From Ceriagrion tenellum (taxonomy: Eukaryota > Arthropoda > Insecta > Odonata > Coenagrionidae): a stretch of DNA of 64,000 nucleotides. Position numbers and translations under genes: made by a program. Within the stretch, counting starts at the first letter, position 1. Each line of letters begins with the position of its first letter. Of the stretch, positions 24,640 to 34,989 are shown piece by piece. The notes beneath the pieces were generated by a model. It worked only from the letters and a program-made list of their open reading frames with translations, had not been told where the DNA came from and made no database searches. The stretch lies in the NCBI GenBank assembly GCA_963169105.1, contig OY720639.1, positions 52,123,848 through 52,187,847 on the forward strand, given 5' to 3'.

Positions 24640-25670
24640 TACATACACTGGCTTATCTGAACCCAGCTTGAGTTAGTAATTACCCGGTTTCCACCAGCGT
24701 TCCCTGTCGCTGTTTTTAGAAGCAGGGGGCAATGACGATGTCCTCCTACCAGGCCCTATGTCATTTCCGTCACTTAGATAGCAGTTAAAACTGTTTAAGG
24801 ATTGGCCAATTGGATTTTCAAGACGAGTAATACGTCTTTTCTTTAAGCCTAGAGTCGACTAATGCTGGCCGGCATCAGGGTTCTCTCTTAACTTCTTCCC
24901 TACATTCGCTACAAACCAATTATGTACCATTCTTATCGAACGCATGCGACACTGAGTGTGAAAATGTTTAGAAAACATCAAGGCTTATAATTAGCATTTG
25001 CGGAGGGTGACATTTTAGATAATGAATCCTGTCTCAAGCGGTACTTGAGCTAATCGGAAATCTGTATTACCCATTTGGCCCCAGCAGGTTTTTTGGCAGT
25101 ATTATAAATTTTTACCTCACGCTAAACAGAAACTATCAATGCAAACAGAATTCATAAAAAGACTCAAAAATGTCAGTTGAACGGAATGCCATGAATTGTT
25201 TTCCACATATAACTTATATTATGGAAATGTGCAGCATAATATCATAAAGAACGGTTTTAGGGTATTAGGTTGTCTAACTAAAATCTATTTTTTTTATTAT
25301 TAACAGGGGTGATTCATGAAGCATAAACGTTATTTGAATGGAAAAGAGATAAAATAAATGGTTGAATAGACGTAAGTGCTGAAATATGAACTCAGGTCGT
25401 GTAAGTATAATAATCCGTTGGTATAAGAAACTTAAATCGTTCAATTGGTGACACATGTTTTTCTACGAATTTGTATTAATGACGTTGCTGCCAGGTGATG
25501 TACGCAACGCTTCATATGGACTTCTTGAATTAAGAATTACATTTTTAATCCAAAATTAAAACTTAGCCACATGATTTTCTATAATAGGCACCTTTGACTG
25601 CAAGCGCAAATAGAAAGGTGGACTTTTTCGCAGAGGAAGAGGGATACCGGGGTCCACACATTTTTATGCA
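24640..25670. other. No gene seen
   Basis: Nothing recognisable in mixed AT-rich sequence. Confidence 0.5.
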
Positions 25671-25684
25671 TTTTATTTTCAGAG

Positions 25685-26630
25685 GCGGCCATCACGCCAC
25701 CCCCCCCTTCCTCAACACACATACACTCACAGGGGTGGAGAATCAACCCCCTCTCCCCCCCTTATGACACCCCAAAAAACCACCCCTTCACCCCCCTTTT
25801 TTTAACGCCCCCCTCCAAAACCCTGAGAGCGTGCTCTACCCCCTAACATCTCCACCACCCGACCATCGCCAGAACCCTCATCCCATCTCACCCCGGACTG
25901 GCTTCGGTACGCATGTCCCATATTGATCGCTTTCGGGGGACTCTCGGCGAGGGGGGATAGGGGGAATAGAGACACGGGGAGAGGGGGATGTAGGGGAGAC
26001 GAGCGTAACCCTGTGTGGAGGAGGAAGGGGGAGACGTGCAAGGGTAATGTGCGAGGGGGATGGGCACAGGTGGGAGGAGGGGGAAGATAGAGAGGAGTTC
26101 GCCGGGGGTAGACTGAAGGTGAGGGGTTACCGAAGCGGGTGGGAGTAAGTCGGGAGGGTAACAGAGGGGCATGGGATTTCGTGGGTAAGGGGTAAAGGAG
26201 AATGCAGAGGGGTTCTACGGGGGTTTCATACTTCGGGGAGGGGGAAGGAGGGAGAGGCTGGGGAAGGAGAAGGGAAATATAGGGGAAGCGACAGGCGAAG
26301 TAGGGGAGCCTTGTGGCAAACATCGGCCATTACCCGACTGGTATTCAGGGTCGCAGCAAGTCTTGTCTCGCGACGTCAAAACCCCAGAATACGCGCCATA
26401 CCGCCTGCGCCCACCTACACTCCGTGTGTTCGAAAGTTCTCTCTCGTGTTTATCTCTCTCATCCCCCTTTCCCGGCACTCCCCCTATTCAGACCAAAGGG
26501 GAGGAGAGGGACTAAAAAAAAAACAACAACAATAGGCCGTCCTCACACCCATCCCACCCCTCTCACAACCCCCTCGTACATCCCGATTTCCTACCCCTCT
26601 TAAAAACAAAACCAGCCCTCTAAACCCACC
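25685..26630. repeat. C-rich / G-rich / C-rich skew-switch block
   Basis: The + strand is C-rich at about 25695-25870 (runs of 5-8 C), switches to G-rich at about 25935-26310 (GGGGGG, GGGGG, GGGG runs separated by short loops near 25953-26000), and returns to C-rich by about 26440-26630. Runs and spacing allow G-quadruplex formation on alternating strands. The 173-codon minus-strand P/S/L-rich frame across it is compositional. Confidence 0.6.
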
Positions 26631-26639
26631 CGGCTAGCC

Positions 26640-27727
26640 GTTTTTGATACCTTTCTACTGAATGGACGGCGCGAACGCTGGAATAACCAAGTTCTGTGCA
26701 CCGGACGCCTTCTCCCCTTGATTGGACGCGAGTCTGGATTGGAATAGGACTTCGTATATTCCCGCGGGAATCCCCTTCAACAACAAACTGCCAACCGCTG
26801 AAGACGGTTTTTACCCATTCGTTTCTTCAAGACAACACGTCCCTCTGGATTGACAAATCAGGGGTTAACCGTGGAAGCGTTCTTTGTCCTCCGAAGTTTT
26901 GTCTCGTGACTTAAGCCGTGTTCTCGTGAATCTGTTGTGATCGTGTTATGCGTGAATTTGTGTGAACTCGTGCTTGGGTGTGTGATTCGCGCAGTTTCGT
27001 CCGTCAATTATTAGCGTTATCCGGTTGCCCCGGCGACGACGAGTCAGACGCCGGGAGGTCTAAGCCGGACGCCGGACTTGAGCTTTCCCCCAAACCGGAG
27101 TCCACGCGGACTCTTACCGGGAGAAGAGCAAGGGAAGCGTGGGAGGAAGGACAAGCATGAGCAGCGGGCGGTCCCCTCATTAGCGGAGTGCCGTCTTCAT
27201 TTGTTTCTTATCGGATACGTCATTTCTGCCCCTCGATTCTATCCCTGGACGCTCTTACCTTCAAGAAAAAGGACGGCTTTTAAAGAAAGACAAGTGAAAT
27301 CTGGAGCAAAAGTGGTGACTTATTTCTACGGGATCCGCAACGTGAAATGTGATGCATCCGGGTGGCTGAACTTGACTGGTCTCCTATCTCATTGAAAAAA
27401 AATATTGAAGAACATAGGTCGCCGCATGTTCCGTGTGACTCTAACTGCTCAAATCAACATAATTATCTGTTGGAAAACCGGACATCGCCCGTGTTACACC
27501 CGCTAAGCGGAAGAGGGGTGTTGGGAGGGAGGAGATATTTTGAGTGTCGGGAGGAGGAACTTTCCAAAAGGAAACTAGGTAGTTTTTGGAGTGGAGGACC
27601 CACAGTGGATGGTTGAAACAGCTGTGACAGTATTTTATCCCCACAATATCGAGACTCTGAGGTGACAGTTCATTCCTACCTACCTCTTAAGGTTGGCTTA
27701 ACAGAATAACTACTAAACGCCGTCTAG
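26640..27727 (+). promoter_or_regulatory. CpG-rich candidate promoter and first exon ending in a splice donor
   Basis: This is the most CpG-dense stretch of the window (for example 27030-27120), in a landscape otherwise AT-rich and CpG-poor. It ends in CTAG|GTAAGA at 27727/27728, a full-consensus 5' splice site, and carries several short ATG frames, as 5' leader exons often do. A second plausible donor, AAAG|GTACGA, follows at 28099/28100. I see no matching coding exon in the window, so any gene would continue beyond it or in a distant exon. Chance association of composition and donor cannot be excluded. Confidence 0.3.
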
Positions 27728-28100
27728 GTAAGAAGAGAATCAAGAGTTTTGATTCGACGGAACGGCGTGCACGTGCCGCCCGGCGTCGACACCGTCTTGA
27801 TCCGCGAGGAGCGAGTGGTGTGGGAAAGGCGTCGCGACGTCCGCCCAGAAAAACACTTGTGTGGAAACCTTGAATCCGACGCCGCCGACGTCTGAGTCGA
27901 GCGTTTGAATAGGAGGGGAGTGGAATCAGGGGAAGGAGGCGGTCAATTCTCGTTCTTCTCTCCCCACCTTTTTAGAAGTGGCCTTTGTTTGTTTTTTAAA
28001 GAAGAACCACCCACGACGGAAAGAGCGAGGAGGAGAGGAAACCGAGAGAATAAAACGGCAAAACGCCAGCAATAACCTTTGCTGAACTGCTGGTTAAAGG
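27728..28100 (+). other. CpG-rich continuation of the candidate promoter region
   Basis: Rich in CGTCG, CGCCG and GCGACG words, then purine-rich near 27910-28060. It could be intron start or alternative first exon ending at the GTACGA donor. No coding frame is recognisable. Confidence 0.3.
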
Positions 28101-28704
28101 TACGAAAGTTTCTCACTCATAATGTTTAATTATTCTTTTATGTTTCCCGAGAGTCGCATATTGATTTGACGCTTTCATTTGACTCTGATGGTGCTTTTAA
28201 TTTACTAATTGCGCGGATGATGGAGAATACAGTCAAACCGAAGAGATAAGAACATTGCCGGTTGCGTCCATACCTAACTTCTGGAGAATTTTTGCTACAC
28301 TCCTTAGCTCACACTTCACTAAATGTGTGCTATGAAAAAGTAAATTTTCATAACAAAGGTTAACACTCAACGCAAATGTACAGAAACTCCACAATTATAG
28401 GTACCTCATCACGCAGTGGTAATATTTAGTCCCAGATTACACAAAAGCACAGAATATATAAGTACAATCAGTGTTAAAACTAATCGTCAAATCGGTATTT
28501 CAGTTTGTACATCGGTTAACGCATGTTTGAATGTCTACCTCATTTGCGATTAAAATACCCCTTAATAAGTCAGCACACGTCGTATATCTACTGAACCTTA
28601 AAAATCCTATTCTTCTGGTCGCTGCTAATATTTTTGAGCGATCCACTCTACGACTGAATTGGAACCGAAGACCTTGATTCTAAGGATCTCACACCAACCG
28701 TTTC

Positions 28705-28785
28705 TAATGCAGAATTCGAACCTACAATCTAATTAAAGGTAGCTTAGATTTTCTGCGGTAGTTAACCATTTAGCAATATCAATAC
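28705..28785 (-). repeat. Reverse tRNA-derived SINE head
   Basis: On the minus strand, GATATTGCTAAATGGTTAAC (complement of 28761-28780) resembles a D-arm/box A. GGTTCGAATTC (complement of 28712-28722) is a near-perfect box B at the right distance. It is the best-preserved tRNA-like unit in the window, but no clean acceptor stem was seen, so a SINE is more likely than a tRNA gene. The body probably runs toward lower coordinates (to about 28620). Confidence 0.5.
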
Positions 28786-28789
28786 CAGT

Positions 28790-31535
28790 AAGATTGTTAA
28801 GGTCATGTCGTGGGTACCTACTGCCCACCACTTTCATATAAAGACGAATTTGATGGGAACGAACCAGTGGTCGTCCATCTGAATTCCTGACGACCTCAAA
28901 AGATGCTTTTACAGCGGTGATCGGGAGGGAACCGGTGTCTCCATCGGTACTTATACCTCATGGGTCAAAACACGTGGACCTTTGTTGCGCCAGATCCTTT
29001 TTTAGTTAAAGACTTTTTATTTTTACATCATCCACAAACTTCTCTAAATGTTAACACTTTCAAACATCCTTTTCTTTCAACTTCATAGTTGTCACGTCAC
29101 AATATCAGCATCAGTATCAAATTTTCCTATAATATTATCTCACTATCATAAAAATATAATTAATGCAAAAACGGAGTCACATGAATTAAAAAAGGCATAA
29201 CTTACAGGCATGAATAAAGGCAGCCAAGGAAAGAGTTGGAAAAAGAGCAGAAATTTCGATACATGAGCTATTTCACACGTGCCACTGCTAGTTCAATAAA
29301 TTGCTTTGTTTTCATACCAAAGGTTAAGCTTGACCAACTAGGGTTAGAACCTCAAAGAGTCAAAAATTTCCAAATTGGTTGAAAGCAAATTTGTTCAATA
29401 CTACGATAAAAATCGTTTGAACCTTAATTCATCCACCCAGAATAAAGAATTTAACATCTCCGGACTTCAATAAAAGTTACAGATGCCCACCATGTAACAT
29501 GACAGGAGCATAATTATAAGGTAGATGTACAAAAATGACAGATAATAATCATATCATGGTGTCAATTTTATAAGCAATAAATATCAAATCATTGCCACAT
29601 TCAAAGGTTTTATGAGTAGCAATTCCAAACTGAGAAGAAACGAACGCTTTCAACTAATCAATAATAAACGAACACGCACACAGAGAATATAAAATGACTC
29701 AATTAATTATTATATTCGTATGCATTGGCATTTCCACGTAAATCGAGCAATACCCCCAATTTAATGCTCAGAGAATAATGAATCACGAAGCGACTGAAAT
29801 ACGTAGCAAGAGATTGAACGGAAGGAGTGGACAGTTCATGAAAATAAGAATCAGCGCTGAATTAGAAAGGAGCATCACATCGGAAATACTCCAAATTCCA
29901 AATGTTTGACGTATTTCAGAGGGGTTGTATGAATGAAAATTTCTCAGCCTATTAAAAAGTGCCTTAATTTTCCTGACAATTGTTTTCACACGATCAAATA
30001 TTAGATCTCTTCATGGGCAGTATACAGCTATTCTTCACCATGTATTTAAATTCTACGACGATCTGATTGTCACTTCCATCCCTCTTTTTAAGAAGGTATT
30101 CCATTGATGTCGGACTATTTTGAGCCAGAAAAAGAGTCAAAATTATAAATAACGATATCAACATTTTACTGGTCCCGGTAAAAATGTTTTTGCTTTATAG
30201 AGACAGTCGTTGGAACTGAAAGTGAAGCAGATTATTTTGATGCCACTTTGCTCATCTCAATTGTATGAATGACCAGCGAGAAGAACTCGAATATGACTAC
30301 AGCCAACGGCTGAGAGAATAGATTACCTAGGGCCACAAATAAATATGGGTAACATAAAGTCTCATTTAAAAACTGATTTGGGAAAAGACAGCCAAATTTG
30401 TGATGGAGAAATTTTGCGAATTGAAGCCGATTTTCATACATAAGATGAGATAATAGTGCACCAGATAATGATAGCACCCGTTAATGGCTCAGTCATGCAT
30501 TCGTTCATTATCGTAAATCATTTGCCCTTCGATAGCCTTTCGACATCGTCGTGTAAATTTTTCTGCTCTTTCATGCATTGTTTGGGAAGCCTATTGTATT
30601 ACAGTGTTATCGTAACATGAATAGGCATTAGGAGGAAGAGGCAACCCGTAAATAAATCGCAATTTTTTAGGTGAATATATGTAGCTTTATTTGAGCACGG
30701 TAAGCAGTTTATCCGACACGCATTATTGTACGGAATATCAGCATCCGAATAAATTAGCTCCCAAGTTATTTTATGCTTATAAGTAAATATAGCAACTTTT
30801 ATGAAAGAAAAATGAGAACCATATACGCTTCTATTTCACGCCAAGCATTACTGATGATTTTACAGGAAGCAAGTAATCAGTAACGGCATTTTCTCCAAAG
30901 CGCACGCATTGCAGCAATCCAATATTACACACAGCGCCATTGTGAAAGCAAAAAAATGAGTAAAACCCACATCACCACGTACTTCATAAAATAGGGAGAA
31001 TTTTGTAAATAATAATTCAGGTAGCATGCTATTAGACATTAAGTGGGTTTATATCAACAGAAATTCCTGCATACTTAATTGTTATATATGCATTAAGCCA
31101 TTGAAAGAATTCTCTACCAACTCTCATTCCACACATTATACGGGAATATAAATGATAATAGAGAATCATTACTTTAATTTATATTCCACCAGAAAAATAA
31201 TAGTGAGACACAGCGGTACAATTTTGAATCTTTTAATTCTCGTTTCCAGCGAAATGCCATCGAATTTGAAAACTGGAGTCAACCTGCATCTATAGCGATC
31301 GGAAGAAATAGTCGGAAATCATCCGGAGTGCGTTCAAAGTGAAGGGCAGTAGATAAAATAAAAAAGGATTATGTATCCACTACGATTAGGGAAGAACTCT
31401 AGTCAACATTTCGATTGGGATCAAGCCGGTATATCTATAATGCACGGTCGAATAAATGAATGTAAGATGCAGCTGGACATCACGGCCGAAGTAAAATAAA
31501 AAGTCACGGCAGGAAAGATATTATGGGAAATTAAA
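28790..31535. other. No gene seen
   Basis: AT-rich sequence. The 81-codon minus-strand frame at 30232-30477 is hydrophobic but matches no family I recognise and lacks splice or start context. Confidence 0.5.
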
Positions 31536-31549
31536 AAAGGAGTAAATAA

Positions 31550-31815
31550 AAAAGTGAGAGGAAAGAATGATTATTCTGAGAGGAAAGGGATGAAGGGGTA
31601 AGAATGGTACAGGGAGCGAAGGGGAGATTGGGGTGCAAAAAAGGGTAAAAGAAAAAGAAGATGCACACGCAATCCGGGCGGCGAAGATAATGGCTGTATA
31701 TATATGTAAAAGAGGAAAGGAATCAAGGAGGAAGGGAAAGGCAGAGAAAGAGGAAGTAAAAAAAGGGTTGAAACGAAGAAAGAGAGAGAGAGGAAAGGAA
31801 AAATGCACAAGATGA
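31550..31815 (+). repeat. GA-rich (polypurine) island
   Basis: Purine-biased + strand (GAAAGAGAGAGAGAGGAAAGG and similar words). Confidence 0.55.
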
Positions 31816-32194
31816 AAAATCATGAATCGGATAAAAATGAGGGAGTAATACAGAAAATTTGAGAAATAAGCTAAATCGTATAAACCTGAAGACCTCATTA
31901 ACATGAGCTAAGCCTCAATGCGTTCCATAGTTAGTTGAAAATATAGGTTCTAACAATCAATACACAAAGATTATGTAATTTAATACCCTGCAGTAACTTA
32001 CTCAAACATAGCGCTGTTTTGGAAATGATTGCGTGGCCGCAGCCAGGGCAAAGGGAACGTAAGTTTGGCAACAGTGTTCTCCATAAGACCCATATTGTCA
32101 ACTAACCCAAGGTCCGCAGAATATATGTACATGCTGCCTCAAAACAGGTAAACAATGCGATTTATCCGATCCGCACCGCTATTGGCTAGTCTTT

Positions 32195-32410
32195 CGCGTG
32201 ACGTCACTGACGTCGTTTTCCAGAGTCTTTTTCAAGACTTCATGTACGTAGTTATCGTCATAATAAATGTTGAAATTGTTTCAATAATGGTATAACAGAT
32301 AAATCACCGAACTGAATAAGAAAACGGCATATTTCATCATCTGTATATCGATATACTTATATGCGGGCTCGTCTGTGACGTCACAGCAGCAGCGCTGTTG
32401 CTAGCAACCA
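32195..32410. promoter_or_regulatory. Paired CRE-type TGACGTCA palindromes
   Basis: GTGACGTCAC (32198-32207) is followed at once by TGACGTCG, and 165 bases later by the perfect 14-bp palindrome CTGTGACGTCACAG (32373-32386) and then GCAGCGCTGTTGCTAGCAAC. TGACGTCA is the CREB/ATF consensus. Two full sites so close are unlikely at this base composition. They may be promoter elements or near-terminal parts of an unrecognised repeat. Confidence 0.4.
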
Positions 32411-32479
32411 TTTCGGCAATTTTAAACACCTACGACTGAGGCAATGTATATTCAACAGACCCTGCAATTGACCGCGGAA

Positions 32480-33280
32480 CGATCTACACCTATCTACAAC
32501 CTTCGAGAGTAATGCTGCAACGCTGAAATGAAACATTTTCTGAAGTAATGTACGACGTACAGAAATTTATTGTCACTAACCCTACTGAACAAACAATTAT
32601 TCCAACTAGTATAATTTTATATCTACGGCACCGCCATTTAAGCAGGGTGCTATCGAATTGGATTACCAGAGAGAATATTACTTCATCACGATTGATCATC
32701 ACCATGAAAAACACCCAGACCCCACGAAGAAATACCATACGAAAAAAAGGGCGGATAAATACGCCACCAAAATGCAATGGAGGCACTGCCATAATGACCT
32801 TTGCTTCAATATTGTCTAAAATCTCTGAATGCATAACTCACTGGTAGATACAGGAGTATTCTGGTTTTAGTTCATTTCCAACTAATCTGCTTCACTGAAA
32901 AAGGAGGCCGATGGCTAGAAAGGGCAATGCTGATATCCAGCAGAAATAAATTGAGAAAACACAAGCAATTTGAAACAAGGGTTCTAATAAACTATATGTT
33001 TAAGCTATTCCCATGAATTACCTATCAAATCCACCGTTTAGTCAATGTTCCCGCGAGGGAGGAAAATATCAAATAAAGAAGTCACTCGTACAAACTCAAA
33101 CGAAATTAATCGAGCACAAATGTCAATTTGAAAAACAATAGTCATCAAAATAAGGCATACCGTACGAGAACATGAATAAAGACATTTGCGATTTAAAAAA
33201 TTATGTGGTGATGAATAGCTAACTCGAGAGAGAAAAGGCAATAATAAATAGAGAGCAATGAAGTCAGAAGCGTGTTTTCC
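32480..33280. other. No gene seen
   Basis: AT-rich sequence. The overlapping frames at 32490-32847 on both strands have no recognisable motif. Confidence 0.5.
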
Positions 33281-33294
33281 CTACGCGCGAAGTC

Positions 33295-33560
33295 CATTGG
33301 GGAAAAGGGACCACGTGAGAAAGGGTGGCAGGAATGGATAACAGAAGGGATGGAGGGGTGAGGATAAGGGCTGGAAGCGATAGTAGGGGAGGAGAGGTTG
33401 GAGGTGGGGAATTATAGCTAAATATTCGAGATGTCTCGTCTTACAAAGAACTTGTGGGGGGTGGGCCAGGGGATGGGCCAGGGGAAGTCGTGCAGGTTCA
33501 AGATGAGGGAACGACACAAGGTGGGGAGAGCGGCTGAGGGCGCTCCAAGAGGTCGGCGAC
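33295..33560 (+). repeat. GA-rich (polypurine) island
   Basis: Purine- and G-biased + strand with GGGCCAGGGGA repeated at about 33461 and 33475. Confidence 0.5.
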
Positions 33561-34089
33561 AGTGGAATAAGTCGGCCGTATGATAATTCGCAAAACCAGG
33601 CTTCGAAGCCCACGCCTGATTTTTTCCAGCTAGCAGTAATTGGGAATAGGGCAAGAGAGGCTGCCGTCATTCACAGCACTGTCGCCACATAAAGAGAAGT
33701 AGCCAATGGAATACTAAGAATAGGAAAGCGAGCATGAAGCAAAGTACCAATGAAACAAAAGCGATAAGATATCCCATTATATAATTTATCCTAATGGCCT
33801 GTTTTGTAGTGAAAAAAAAACCTCAAATGCCACTGACACCCTCGCGATAACCACCTATAACACGGGGCTAACTTTTGCTGAGACCCCGACGGTTCCCGCC
33901 ACTCAGAAATATATCTAAGTGAGCATGATGCTTACGAGAGAGTGATTTTTACTTGTACACGGATCTGGGGCATAGCTCTACATAAAAGATCATTAATAAC
34001 GTCAAATTCCTTAAAATATGCAACGATATAGCGAAACAAACATTAGTTATATGTATTCACACGTTAACCAATATGTTTTATGCACATTC

Positions 34090-34485
34090 GTTAAAGCAAA
34101 AATTACGGTTCAAGGAAAAGATTCACTAGTGAGAGGAAAGAGTAAAGTCCAATGGATCTATGAGAGAAAGAGGAAGGATATTTGCTGAGGTAGCAAGAAA
34201 AAGAGAACAGGAAGAAGAGTAATGGATGAAATAAAAGAAAGGATTAATGGAACGACGAATTATAACAGACAGGTGAAGAAAATTAGAAATAGTGAGAAGA
34301 AAGAAGCTTCGAAAAACTTACAGAGGTCGAAGCACTGGGCAAAACTTTTTAGGCAACATCCAAAACGGACACAAAGAACATTAGAGATGACGAAAGAAAA
34401 GACTAGATTCTCAAAGTCTCTCTTCGGCCAAGAGGAGAGAAAGCTGCCAAAAAAGGGCGCACTATCGGGTAACTTTTCATAAAAA
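34090..34485 (+). other. Possible very decayed LINE tail
   Basis: A purine-rich frame (34222-34482 and just upstream) reads KRTGRRVMDEIKERINGTT-like, loosely recalling the GKRGRGRKRIGFMDGMKN segment of the 56-kb LINE. The similarity is short and could be compositional. Confidence 0.2.
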
Positions 34486-34831
34486 GTTAAATATGCCTGT
34501 AAAGCAGAGGAATTTGAGGCTAAATCACCCCAGGCAATGTGTGCATCCTTATAAGGTACCTACTCACGAGGCCAAAAAATCCGATATGCATTAAAGTGAA
34601 TAAGCAAGCAAACGTGAACTGAGTCACAAAAAATCGCTTCCATAACATTTAACCGTTAGACTCCACTTGTGGATAATATTTTCTACTTTTTATCAAATAA
34701 AGACTTTTGACTTACAGCCAAGAAAGAAATATAAAACTCAACATACTTTTCGTACACTTCAAACCAGTTTTTTTGAACTCATACCACCATGAGAATTAAA
34801 AATTGAAATTTCGCACATAAGGCTCATGTCT

Positions 34832-34880
34832 AACCCATGATGAAGAGTGTAACACTCTCAAAAGTTGGGATTAGTGACGA
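34832..34880 (+). ncRNA. Hammerhead-like hairpin remnant
   Basis: ATGATGA is followed by AGAGTGT, a one-base spacer, ACACTCT, and then CAAAA. A hammerhead core is CTGANGA, stem II, GAAA. The order and stem II fit, but two core bases differ and stems I and III were not found. Penelope-like retroelements often carry such ribozymes. Here it would be an inactive fossil or a chance palindrome. Confidence 0.25.
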
Positions 34881-34989
34881 TGAGTGCTCTTCTCTGTGGT
34901 TGTCAGAAGTGGCTTGGTTATTTACGCAATATATTGTTTGCTAAAATTATTTAAAACATTCTTCTAATTATTTCTTGGCTGCATATTAC

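Noticed and set aside
25802..26323. 173-codon minus-strand P/S/L-rich frame
   Set aside because: It lies wholly in the G-rich skew block and overlaps other open frames; composition explains its openness.
30232..30477. Hydrophobic 81-codon minus-strand frame, considered as a chemoreceptor exon
   Set aside because: No family motif, no acceptor/donor pair framing it, and AT-rich DNA often yields F/L-rich frames.
33590..33620. CTTCGAAGCCC, considered as a polymerase III box B
   Set aside because: It is mainly a local palindrome, and no box A lies at tRNA spacing upstream.
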